Notes: generated by a model from the letters alone, not told the origin. Numbered from the stretch's first letter, positions 1 through 6,460 are shown. The stretch: 13,325 nt of DNA from Nitrososphaerota archaeon (GCA_011605715.1 JAAOZO010000033.1:1-13325); one strand, 5' to 3'. Numbers and translations are program-made.

Positions 1-714
1 AAACTTGTTTACAGAAGGTTAATGGATAAAGAAGCTTCTCCTGTAATTTTAATGATAGCTTCTTTGGGTTCTTGGATCTTTTTAAAATACTTAATATATT
101 CTATCATAAGTGTTGTTTCAAAAGCAATTAAGAAAGACCTGTACTTTGCAGTACCAAATTTTAACTACACCTTTAACCTAAACTTTCTTGGCGTAAGCAA
201 CCCTGCATTTGCTTATTCCTTGGTATTGGGCCTTTCATTAGTCGTGTTTACGTTTCTTATATTTTACAAAACTAGCTTTGGAAAAGCCATGAGGGCTGTT
301 GCTGATAATCCACAGCTGGCTCAAATTTCTGGAATTTCTGACGAGAGCGTAATGACGTTAACGTGGCTCCTCTCCGGAGGTTTAGCTGCTGTTAGTGGCG
401 TTTTTTGGGCTATGTTTTCTTACGCTTCTCCTGAGTTTGCCGACTCTCTTGTACTGCAAGTCTTTGCAGCTTGCGTAATAGGGGGGATCAGCAGTATTTC
501 TCTCACAATTTTTGGCGGATTCATAATAGCGGGTGCTGAGAACATTCTAATGACAATTTTGTACACCTTAGTAGGTCTTGACTTAAGCTTTAGGCCTTTC
601 TTGTCCTTTTTAACTTTACTCATAGTAATCTTAGTGCGACCTCCTGCAGGAGCCGCAGGAGGTTTGCCATATAGGCTAAAACTTAGGAGGAGGGAAAGCA
701 AATGGACATCATAG
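1..714 (+). CDS. livH: LivH-type inner-membrane permease of branched-chain amino acid ABC importer (5' end outside window)
   Basis: One of two membrane permeases of a HAAT-family (branched-chain amino acid-type) ABC importer. The reading frame is open from base 1, and the residues before the first in-window ATG (base 22) fit the family pattern of a basic YRR stretch followed by ASPVILMIASLG, so the gene starts upstream. About 237 C-terminal residues are present of the usual 290-300. Visible features are several hydrophobic membrane segments, the conserved cytoplasmic coupling loop SFGKAMRAVADNPQLAQISGI, the following LLSGGLAAVSGVFWAM segment, and the typical C-terminal RPxG (here RPPAGAAGG). 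It overlaps livM by 13 bp, indicating translational coupling. Substrate cannot be deduced: related systems carry Leu/Ile/Val, other amino acids, urea or short amides. The family call is firm; the substrate is open. Confidence 0.93.
   Translation, partial: KLVYRRLMDKEASPVILMIASLGSWIFLKYLIYSIISVVSKAIKKDLYFAVPNFNYTFNLNFLGVSNPAFAYSLVLGLSLVVFTFLIFYKTSFGKAMRAVADNPQLAQISGISDESVMTLTWLLSGGLAAVSGVFWAMFSYASPEFADSLVLQVFAACVIGGISSISLTIFGGFIIAGAENILMTILYTLVGLDLSFRPFLSFLTLLIVILVRPPAGAAGGLPYRLKLRRRESKWTS
640..662 (+). repeat. Inverted repeat at the 3' end of livH, able to pair with the livM ribosome-binding site
   Basis: The arms CCTCCTGC (640-647) and GCAGGAGG (655-662) are perfect 8-bp complements around a 7-nt spacer. 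Inside lies a second, mutually exclusive perfect 12-bp palindrome, CTCCTGCAGGAG (641-652). The CCTCCT arm is also complementary to the livM Shine-Dalgarno AGGAGG at 685-690. The element sits in codons for RPPAGAAGG, so protein sequence alone may account for part of it. Confidence 0.45.
685..694 (+). promoter_or_regulatory. Shine-Dalgarno site for livM
   Basis: AGGAGGAGGG lies inside the end of livH, 7-11 nt before the livM ATG at 702. It is a strong match to the archaeal anti-Shine-Dalgarno sequence and fixes the livM start. Confidence 0.8.
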
Positions 715-1811
715 GCTTTCTTATATCATGGATTACTTTGTTCAGTATATACTCTATACTTTCTATAAGCTTGAACTTGGAGGCAGGATATACTGGAATT
801 TCAAACTTTGGAAAAGCAGCTTTTTATGGAATAGGTGCTTTTATCGCTGCAGTGGTTTCTCTTCTAGCGTTCTTAACAGTAAGCGGACTTAGTTATCCTC
901 TTTATTCGCTCGAAACAATTGTTGCCATGGGAACACTTTCAAAACAAAATCCTGTTTTAAATATAATTGTCTTTTTATTTACTCTTGCACTTGCTTTTGT
1001 TATCTCTGGCGTCGCCGGTTACCTTGTTTCATATCCTACACTGAGAGTTGGACCTGCTTTTTTAGGAATAACTGTCTTAAGCTTTGGCGAACTTCTAAGA
1101 ATTTTTCTTAGAAATTTTCAACCTACTGGCGGTACTTACGGCCTAGCTGGAATACCTCATCCCTTTGCTTTTGTTCAAGATCCAACTGCTAGAGATTTAG
1201 CGTTCATGTTGATTGCGCTTACTCTACTAATTGCTATATATCTTTTCTCAGAAAGACTTGTGAATTCTCCATATGGTAGACTCATGAAGTCTGTAAGGGA
1301 AGACGAAGTCGCTTCCTTATGCTTGGGTAAAGATGTCCCAAAGATTAAAGCTCAAGTTCTCTTCATCGGTTCGGGAATGGCTGGCATAGCTGGTGCTTTG
1401 TTAGCATACTATATGGGCTCTATAAATCCAGATATCTTTGTTCCTAGTCTAACTTTCGAGGTTTGGGCTATGGTTATATTTGGAGGCTCAGCAAACAATA
1501 AAGGTGCGCTACTAGGGGCGGGTGTGATAACATTTCTTAATAGAGCTTCAGTTGTTTTAAATTTCATGTTTCAGAATTTACCTGTAGATGTAAATTACAT
1601 AAGATGGATGCTAGTTGGTTTATTAATAGTTGCAACTTTACTGTTCAAACCAGAAGGGCTTATTCCTGAAGATACAAGGTCTTCCTTCGTGTGGAGTTTG
1701 TTTGGAGAACAAAAAACTGTAAGCTTTAAGGAGAGAACAGAAGAAGTTAGAAAAAGGGTAAAGCTTTACGTTAAGAAACTAATCAGCTGGTTTATGATGG
1801 GAGGTGAATAA
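702..1811 (+). CDS. livM: LivM-type inner-membrane permease of branched-chain amino acid ABC importer
   Basis: Second membrane permease of the HAAT-family importer, pairing with LivH to form the translocation path. It has 369 residues and roughly nine to ten hydrophobic segments. Family landmarks in order: GYTGISNFGKAAFYGIGAF near residues 29-47; a LRVGPAFLGITVLSFGELLR-like segment; GGTYGLAGIP; the coupling loop with GRLMKSVREDEVASLCLGKD; then WAMVIFGGSANNKGALLGAG, which matches the conserved WAMVIFGG signature of LivM. The C-terminal tail is basic and cytoplasmic. The ATG at 702 is preceded by a strong Shine-Dalgarno sequence and overlaps livH by 13 bp. The stop at 1809-1811 is 2 nt before the proposed livG start. 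The usual LivM length is 300-420 residues, so it looks complete. Confidence 0.95.
   Translation: MDIIGFLISWITLFSIYSILSISLNLEAGYTGISNFGKAAFYGIGAFIAAVVSLLAFLTVSGLSYPLYSLETIVAMGTLSKQNPVLNIIVFLFTLALAFVISGVAGYLVSYPTLRVGPAFLGITVLSFGELLRIFLRNFQPTGGTYGLAGIPHPFAFVQDPTARDLAFMLIALTLLIAIYLFSERLVNSPYGRLMKSVREDEVASLCLGKDVPKIKAQVLFIGSGMAGIAGALLAYYMGSINPDIFVPSLTFEVWAMVIFGGSANNKGALLGAGVITFLNRASVVLNFMFQNLPVDVNYIRWMLVGLLIVATLLFKPEGLIPEDTRSSFVWSLFGEQKTVSFKERTEEVRKRVKLYVKKLISWFMMGGE
1799..1807 (+). promoter_or_regulatory. Shine-Dalgarno site that points to an ACG start for livG
   Basis: GGGAGGTGA overlaps the last codons of livM. Its end is 6 nt before ACG at 1814, which is ideal spacing. No ATG, GTG or TTG is in frame between the upstream stop (1805-1807) and the TTG at 1886, so this site is what decides the start. 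Confidence 0.75.
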
Positions 1812-1813
1812 AA

Positions 1814-2569
1814 ACGAAAGAAATACTTAAGGTTGAAAATGTATCAAAACGGTTTGGAGGCGTCGTTGCGTTAGATAACGTTACATTGTCTGTTCGTGAG
1901 GGCTCCGTTACTGGTCTCATTGGCCCAAATGGAAGTGGAAAAACAACTTTGTTCAATGTAATCTCTGGTTTTTATCCACCTGATTCTGGAGAAGTGTACT
2001 TTATGGGAAACAAAATAACTGGATTAAACCCAAACGAAATTTACAACCTAGGCGTAATAAGAACGTTTCAAAACCCAAGGCTCTTCCCAAGGCTAACAGT
2101 TCTTGAAAATCTTTTAGTTGCTGCTGAGTCAAGAGGCGAAAGAGTCACTAGTTCTATTGCAAAAAGAAACTGGGTTGACGGCGAAGCAAAGCTTGTTAAA
2201 AAAGCCTATGAGATAGCAAAGAGTGTTGGTCTAGAAGGAGTTGAAAGAAACATTGCTTCTGACGTATCTGGTGCCCACATGAAGCTAATCGAGACTGCAA
2301 GAAGCTTGATGAATAGCCCAAAAGTACTTCTGGTAGATGAGCCTGCGGCGGGAATTTCTTATTCTGCTGCAAAAAACCTATTTAACTACTTAATTAAGCT
2401 TAAAGAAGATTATGGAATTACTTTGTTTATAATAGAGCACAGAATTGATATACTCATGGACTATGTTGATTATGTTTATGTGTTGCACCTCGGTAAACTC
2501 TTGTCCCAAGGAACACCTGAAGAAGTTCTTAGTGATAAAAAAGTAAGAGAAGCATACATTGGTGATTAA
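1814..2569 (+). CDS. livG: LivG-type ATPase of branched-chain amino acid ABC importer, apparent ACG start
   Basis: ATP-binding subunit of the Liv-type importer, 251 residues if translation starts at ACG 1814; family length is about 250-260. From there the protein begins (M)KEILKVENVSKRFGGVVAL, the expected first strand and A-loop region of LivG. The first standard start, TTG at 1886, would delete these 24 residues and has no Shine-Dalgarno. Motifs in full-length numbering: Walker A GPNGSGKTT at 37-45, Q-loop Gln86 in RTFQNPRLFP, Walker B VLLVDEP ending at 177, and switch His209 in IIEHRID. The signature motif is degenerate: VSGAH at 151-155 instead of the LSGGQ/LSYGQ form. Gaps of 2 nt separate it from livM and livF. 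ACG may be a true non-canonical start or a T-to-C sequence error. Confidence 0.9.
   Translation, partial: TKEILKVENVSKRFGGVVALDNVTLSVREGSVTGLIGPNGSGKTTLFNVISGFYPPDSGEVYFMGNKITGLNPNEIYNLGVIRTFQNPRLFPRLTVLENLLVAAESRGERVTSSIAKRNWVDGEAKLVKKAYEIAKSVGLEGVERNIASDVSGAHMKLIETARSLMNSPKVLLVDEPAAGISYSAAKNLFNYLIKLKEDYGITLFIIEHRIDILMDYVDYVYVLHLGKLLSQGTPEEVLSDKKVREAYIGD
2561..2566 (+). promoter_or_regulatory. Shine-Dalgarno site for livF
   Basis: GGTGAT lies across the last sense codons of livG, 5 nt before the livF ATG at 2572. It matches the GGTGATC part of the archaeal Shine-Dalgarno consensus. Confidence 0.65.
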
Positions 2570-2571
2570 CA

Positions 2572-3294
2572 ATGTATGTGCTTGAAGTAAAAAACTTAAC
2601 AGCAGGGTACGAAAAACTTAGGATCGTTAGAAACATAAACTTAGCACTAGAAAAGGGAGAAGTTCTTTCTATTCTGGGTCCAAATGGTGCTGGAAAGTCT
2701 ACTCTGTTGAATGCAATATTTGGAATAGCACGAATTTTTGAAGGAAAAATAATTTTAAATAGTAAAGAAATAACTGGAAAGAAACCCTACGAAATAGCAA
2801 GGCTTGGAATCGGTTATACTCCCCAAATTCAGAACGTTTTTCCAAATCTTACCGTAGAAGAAAATCTAGAGCTTAGTGCTTTTAAAAGAAACGGGGTTGA
2901 CGTTAAAAAGGAAATAGAATCTATCTTTAATTTGTTTCCGGAAATCGAGAGGAGACGGAAAAACCTTGCAAAGACTCTAAGTGGAGGTGAGAGACAAATG
3001 CTAGCTATGGCTAGAGCACTTATATCTAGACCTTCAGTTCTGCTTTTAGATGAGCCTACAGCAGGCCTGTCTCCTAAGGCAACGAGCGTCTTACTAAAAA
3101 AGGTTAAAGATATTATAGAGCTCAATGTTTCTGTAATTCTTGTAGAGCAAAATGTTACTAAAGCTTTAGAAACATCGAATCGCGTTGCTGTTCTTGTTGG
3201 TGGCGAATTTGTGTACCAAGGCAATGCAAACGAATTAACAAGAGAAGACATAGAAAAGATGTTCTTTGGAGAAAAAATTAAGCAGGAACTGTGA
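2572..3294 (+). CDS. livF: LivF-type ATPase of branched-chain amino acid ABC importer
   Basis: Second ATP-binding subunit, expected to form a heterodimer with LivG under the LivH/LivM permeases. It has 240 residues, normal for LivF (about 230-250). Motifs: Walker A GPNGAGKST at 36-44, Q-loop in TPQIQNVFPNLTVEENL, canonical signature LSGGE at 136-140, Walker B LLLDEP with Asp160 and Glu161, D-loop AGLSP, and the family-typical VEQN at 191-194 where most ABC proteins carry a switch histidine. The ATG at 2572 is 2 nt after the livG stop and has a GGTGAT Shine-Dalgarno. It is the last gene of the livHMGF unit; the next gene converges from the minus strand after 36 bp. Confidence 0.95.
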   Translation: MYVLEVKNLTAGYEKLRIVRNINLALEKGEVLSILGPNGAGKSTLLNAIFGIARIFEGKIILNSKEITGKKPYEIARLGIGYTPQIQNVFPNLTVEENLELSAFKRNGVDVKKEIESIFNLFPEIERRRKNLAKTLSGGERQMLAMARALISRPSVLLLDEPTAGLSPKATSVLLKKVKDIIELNVSVILVEQNVTKALETSNRVAVLVGGEFVYQGNANELTREDIEKMFFGEKIKQEL

Positions 3295-3326
3295 AAATCT
3301 TATTTGATTTATTCTACTTTAGGTGT

Positions 3327-3341
3327 CTTTTTATTTTGTTT
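3327..3341 (+). terminator. Possible T-tract terminator of the liv operon
   Basis: CTTTTTATTTTGTTT begins about 33 nt after the livF stop. Runs of T on the coding strand are the usual archaeal termination signal. It overlaps the end of the convergent minus-strand gene, so coding constraint could also explain it. Confidence 0.35.
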
Positions 3342-3621
3342 CCACTTTTTGTCTTAAGTCCCTAAGCCTTCTTTCTATCTCATCCACTGAAAGTTCTTCT
3401 GATTCTATTTTGTCGTACTCTTCAACCATTTTCTTAAGTTCAACAAGCTCTAAGTCTAACCATCCTAAAAATGCTTCGACGTTGCTAGGTTCTGCCTTTT
3501 GATTAAAGTTTAAATTCTGACGAACGAATACTTTATCTTCGTGATCGAGGGAAAGAGTAGAAAGGGAAGTAATAACCTCTTGGCAAAGCTTTACCACTTC
3601 ATTTACCTCCACGGTGGACAT
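3331..3621 (-). CDS. Hypothetical 96-aa helical protein, third gene of the surface-protein operon
   Basis: I do not recognise this family. The 96-residue protein is acidic and predicted by eye to be mostly helical. Residues from about 48 to the end (FLGWLDLELVELKKMVEEYD, then EIERRLRDLRQKVETK) have the spacing of hydrophobic residues expected of an amphipathic helical hairpin or short coiled coil. There is one cysteine (Cys13), no signal peptide and no membrane segment, so it is probably cytoplasmic. The ATG at 3621 lies 11 nt after the stop of the preceding minus-strand gene, so it is probably co-transcribed as the last gene of a three-gene operon. No clear Shine-Dalgarno is visible. Reality of the gene is supported by length, operon spacing and coding-like composition, not by homology. 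Confidence 0.7.
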   Translation of the reverse strand: MSTVEVNEVVKLCQEVITSLSTLSLDHEDKVFVRQNLNFNQKAEPSNVEAFLGWLDLELVELKKMVEEYDKIESEELSVDEIERRLRDLRQKVETK

Positions 3622-3632
3622 TCTTATTTTGG

Positions 3633-3935
3633 TTATGGACGTTTTAAAGTTCCACTACTTAAATTTAACTTCTGAATTTCTTCCATTAACCTATGCGATA
3701 GTTCAATGTAATTTAGTAAGCCTCCTACTCTTAAAACTAATAGCTTACCGTCTAAAAGCTCCAACATAAACGAAGGAAGGTATGGCTTTAAATTTCTCTC
3801 CAAGAGCCACTTTTCATCAACTACTTCTAGCTGTATCCCAAGTTGCATTGAAACTAATTTAGCTGCCATTGTTGAAGACGTTCTCGTAAGGTCATAGTAT
3901 GAAGTTGCCAGAATAAACTTTTTTGGTGAACTCAT
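3633..3935 (-). CDS. Hypothetical 100-aa protein with a thioredoxin/glutaredoxin-like fold pattern but no cysteines
   Basis: No firm family match. The order of elements resembles a thioredoxin-like fold: strand KKFILATSYY (5-14), helix SSTMAAKLVSMQLGI (20-34), strand QLEVVD (35-40), a loop with Pro54 in YLPSFMLELL where the cis-proline strand would sit, strand GKLLVLRVGG (63-72) and a final helix IELSHRLMEEIQKL (77-90). There is no cysteine anywhere in the protein, so if the fold is right it has no redox site and would act as a binding or adaptor module. Its ATG overlaps the stop of the upstream surface-protein gene as ATGA (3932-3935), the classic arrangement for translational coupling, which makes shared function with that gene likely. 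No signal peptide or membrane segment is visible. The fold is inferred from pattern only. Confidence 0.75.
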   Translation of the reverse strand: MSSPKKFILATSYYDLTRTSSTMAAKLVSMQLGIQLEVVDEKWLLERNLKPYLPSFMLELLDGKLLVLRVGGLLNYIELSHRLMEEIQKLNLSSGTLKRP

Positions 3936-5746
3936 AACTTTGTTTCTTCTACTCTCTTACTTTTAGGAACAAGCCTGCTGAAAATTTTTGATTTAAATAT
4001 TATCATAAAAGCAAGAATAAGAATAACGACAGGTAGTCCAAAGAGAACTCCAAGAACTAAAGGTGAGAAGAAAAGAGTTATTTTTATGTTTCCACCCCCA
4101 ACTATGTTTAAGTTTTCTTTGGAACCCCAATATGAAGCTGTTATGTTCGCGAATCCATGAGGTATTTGAAGGAGCAAGACCTCTCCTGTTGAATCAGAAT
4201 GAAACTCCTTAGATGTTCCATTTTCTAGAACAACAAAAACGTCAGCTCCTACAATGGGCATTCCAAATACATCTACAACTTTTATCCTTATATCATTTAC
4301 ATCTGCTTCTAACTTATATGTAGTTACCTGCAATGTTGGTTTTATATCCATTGTAACGTTGTTGGAAAGTACATTCACTTTGTTAAAAGTTACGTTGAAT
4401 ATTGTTGCCTTTCCTATAGGTAACCAAGTGTAGCTTTCAGAACGTATTCCTTTTATCGTGTTGTTTTGTAGTTGAACATATGCAACTGCATCTATTATTT
4501 TCTTTTGGTCACTCTTATCCGTAATTACAAAGAAATATCTGCAATATGTGTTGTACTCTAAGGTAATTTCTGTATCTTTTGTCAGGTTGAACACGTATGG
4601 CTTATAGTTAACTACTCTCGAAGAAGTTTCATCTCTCCAATCTGCAAATTCGTATAAAATCGATGTGAAATTTAAAAAATTTTCAGTATCGAGAACAACT
4701 TTGCCGTAGGGTAACAAAAACACTGCTGTACCGTTTTCTATTTCTGAGCTGTTCATATTAGCTGTAACTTTTGTACCATCAATGCCGTTAATCTTAAGTA
4801 TGATGTATTTAGGAGTAATAACTACACTTCTAACATTGTCAGAGAGCTCTTTTTCATATTCACAACCAACCAGCATAACTCTTGCAGTAATATTATAATC
4901 GGTGTTAGTTTCCGGTCTCCATCTGAATTCCACACTTCCAGAAAGTTTTGGTTCAACTATGCCGCTGTACACTGTATTGTTGTAAAACTTTCCATTTATG
5001 TATAGGCTAACATTTACTTGGCTTATGGCGGCTTCTCCGTTATTTATAAACCAAACTCTTATGCTTGCAGTTTGGTTAACTCTTAGATCTGAAGGAAAAA
5101 CCTGAATTCCTCCTGGTGGAATCGAAATATCAACCTTACCCCAAAACGCATTACTTCTTAAAATCCCCCAACTTGCGGGGTTGCTTTCGTTGAACGAACT
5201 TGGAAAGCTAACGATGGTTATATTGTTGGTAAGCAACTTAAAAGAAAAAGCAAGAGAAGTGTTTTTACCACTTTCCACATCAAAGGTCTCTTTGAGAAAT
5301 TTATATCCTAAGGCTATTTTTATAATCCAATTACTAGAGTTAGAAAACAGGTTGTACCTTAGCGAATCATTGCCTAAAACTGTAGGCTTGAATTCCTGGT
5401 AAAAAATATTTGGAGTCATTGTTCCATTTCTATAAAAGTCAAACTTGTAACTGTGTGAACTTACTAGTCTGTTGCTTAACATGCTAAGGTACATAGTAAT
5501 TCTGTTGGCTGTACGTGAAGAAATAAGAAAGGCAAGATAAACATAGTTTTCTCCGTCCTCAGAAGCATAAAGCGTTAAGTTATTTAGCCTTAAAACAGGA
5601 GATGGATATTCTCCTGTTGAAATTACATTTGAACTCATAATTGGTGCTTTGTAATAGCCCACGTTTGCTATGTTATCTTCAGCTCTCAATGGCAGCGCGC
5701 TTATTGTCAGCATAAGTAACAATAATACCACAACTGCTTTCTTCAT
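3932..5746 (-). CDS. Large secreted, TM-anchored surface protein with CARDB-like and Ig-like beta domains
   Basis: Surface protein of 604 residues with unknown role. Residues 1-22 form a signal peptide (MKK, then a hydrophobic run, cleavage near LRAEDN). The rest to about 560 is beta-rich and extracellular: an N-terminal region (about 25-205); a CARDB-like beta sandwich (about 213-312, FPSDLRVNQTASIRVWFINN and the paired N-G-E-A linker); a beta domain with a FADWRDE-type turn (about 313-400); and a carboxypeptidase-regulatory/Ig-like domain (about 485-540, IRIKVVDVFGMPIVGADVFV). A single membrane helix follows at about 562-584 and then a basic cytoplasmic tail, so topology is outside-N, inside-C. 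About twenty N-X-S/T sequons suggest heavy N-glycosylation, as in archaeal cell-envelope proteins. It is the first gene of a three-gene minus-strand operon, with an ATGA overlap to the next gene. It could be a sensor, adhesin or envelope scaffold; I cannot choose. Confidence 0.88.
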   Translation of the reverse strand: MKKAVVVLLLLMLTISALPLRAEDNIANVGYYKAPIMSSNVISTGEYPSPVLRLNNLTLYASEDGENYVYLAFLISSRTANRITMYLSMLSNRLVSSHSYKFDFYRNGTMTPNIFYQEFKPTVLGNDSLRYNLFSNSSNWIIKIALGYKFLKETFDVESGKNTSLAFSFKLLTNNITIVSFPSSFNESNPASWGILRSNAFWGKVDISIPPGGIQVFPSDLRVNQTASIRVWFINNGEAAISQVNVSLYINGKFYNNTVYSGIVEPKLSGSVEFRWRPETNTDYNITARVMLVGCEYEKELSDNVRSVVITPKYIILKINGIDGTKVTANMNSSEIENGTAVFLLPYGKVVLDTENFLNFTSILYEFADWRDETSSRVVNYKPYVFNLTKDTEITLEYNTYCRYFFVITDKSDQKKIIDAVAYVQLQNNTIKGIRSESYTWLPIGKATIFNVTFNKVNVLSNNVTMDIKPTLQVTTYKLEADVNDIRIKVVDVFGMPIVGADVFVVLENGTSKEFHSDSTGEVLLLQIPHGFANITASYWGSKENLNIVGGGNIKITLFFSPLVLGVLFGLPVVILILAFMIIFKSKIFSRLVPKSKRVEETKL

Positions 5747-5774
5747 AGAACGCTCTTCTATTGAGATTCGACAG

Positions 5775-5789
5775 TTTAAAAATATTTTG
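5775..5789 (-). promoter_or_regulatory. TATA-type promoter of the surface-protein operon
   Basis: Read on the minus strand this is an AT-rich TATA-like box (CAAAATATTTTTAAA) centred about 35 nt before the ATG at 5746. A start about 26 nt downstream would leave a leader of only about 10 nt. A second AT-rich stretch at 5801-5818 is a less well-placed alternative. Confidence 0.5.
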
Positions 5790-6010
5790 TAATCTTTTTG
5801 TTAATAAATATTTATAACAAAATACTTTTTACATTCGCTCGAAGAATGCTGAAAGAAAGCCAGCGAAAACACTTTAGTCAAAGAAAAATAATAAAAGACA
5901 ACAACTTAACTTAAGATAGACATTTGTCGAATACATTTTCATAAAAACGGTTGCAATACGAAGTTTTGTTTTCTTTCTAGCAAAAGGAGAGAAAATTGCC
6001 TCCTGTGTTA

Positions 6011-6018
6011 AGGGCCCT
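6011..6018. repeat. GC-rich palindrome upstream of the coiled-coil gene promoter
   Basis: AGGGCCCT is a perfect 8-bp palindrome, 9 bp upstream of the TATA box at 6027-6034 and just outside the expected BRE position. It stands out in an AT-rich spacer and is positioned where a regulator could act. Confidence 0.3.
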
Positions 6019-6026
6019 CTAAAGAC

Positions 6027-6034
6027 TTATATAT
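6027..6034 (+). promoter_or_regulatory. TATA box giving a leaderless transcript for the 6057 gene
   Basis: TTATATAT, preceded by purine-rich AAAGAC as a BRE, is centred about 26 bp before the GTG at 6057. That is the standard archaeal TATA-to-start distance, so transcription should begin at or next to the start codon. The lack of any Shine-Dalgarno agrees with a leaderless mRNA. Confidence 0.7.
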
Positions 6035-6056
6035 TTGAGTAGTACAACAACTTTTT

Positions 6057-6458
6057 GTGAAAAATAAGTTGGCTGAGAAGTCGAAAACAAAGTTTGTTTC
6101 AGAGAAAGCGTTCAAAAAAGAAATAGAAAAAATAAATAAAAAGCTGGACAACTTAGTTGTCTTAGTTAAGTCTTTGAAAAAGGAAACGGATACCCTCCCC
6201 AAAGTAGTTCAAAGCATTTCTGAAGTTAAGCAAGAAATTTCTGAAAATAACAAACGACTGTTGAGCGAGCTCAAGTCTAGAGAAAAAGTTGCTAAGAAAC
6301 CAAGAAAACTTTCTGAGATGAATATATTTGTAAGAGATCAGATAAAAGCTGGTAAGACCTTTGCTGAAGCTATAAAAGCCTGGAAGGAATACAAGGCATC
6401 GAAGAGTACTGCTAAGCCAACAGAGGAAACTAAACCTCCAGAGACTCCAAGTCAATAG
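6057..6458 (+). CDS. Small basic coiled-coil protein with C-terminal HMG/YABBY-like motif
   Basis: A 133-residue protein without a recognised family name. Residues about 12-78 are lysine-rich with heptad-like hydrophobic spacing (FKKEIEKINKKLDNLVVLVK, later ISENNKRLLSELKSR), consistent with a coiled coil that oligomerises. Residues 82-113 (PRKLSEMNIFVRDQIKAGKT, then FAEAIKAWKEYKA) resemble the short HMG/YABBY-type pattern with Pro-Arg-Lys, an S-x-x-N-x-F-V core, a Gly and E-A-x-x-x-W. The end is a Pro/Thr/Glu-rich tail. The GTG start at 6057 is set by the TATA box 26 bp upstream. Nucleic-acid binding, perhaps chromatin or replication-related, is inferred from basicity and the motif. No cysteine, signal peptide or membrane helix is present. 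It is monocistronic, followed directly by a terminator. Confidence 0.82.
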   Translation: MKNKLAEKSKTKFVSEKAFKKEIEKINKKLDNLVVLVKSLKKETDTLPKVVQSISEVKQEISENNKRLLSELKSREKVAKKPRKLSEMNIFVRDQIKAGKTFAEAIKAWKEYKASKSTAKPTEETKPPETPSQ

Positions 6459-6460
6459 GC

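Larger units (their letters stand above)
5747..6056. other. Divergent intergenic region between the surface-protein operon and the coiled-coil gene
   Basis: About 310 bp without a supported gene. It holds the promoter of the minus-strand operon at its left end and the promoter of the 6057 gene at its right end, with a GC-rich palindrome just upstream of the latter. The left part is very AT-rich. I looked for tRNA arms and for box C/D motifs on both strands and saw none; short imperfect inverted repeats such as AGGAG/CTCCT (around 5985-6004) are too weak to call an RNA. Confidence 0.6.

Noticed and set aside
1886..1888. TTG at 1886 as livG start
   Set aside because: It would remove the first strand and A-loop region of the ATPase and has no Shine-Dalgarno, whereas 24 conserved residues are encoded upstream in frame.
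5820..5870. Possible small RNA hairpin (CATTC/GAATG, TCGCT/AGCGA arms)
   Set aside because: Stems are only 5 bp and mutually incompatible; no promoter or T-tract frames them and no C/D or tRNA motif is present.
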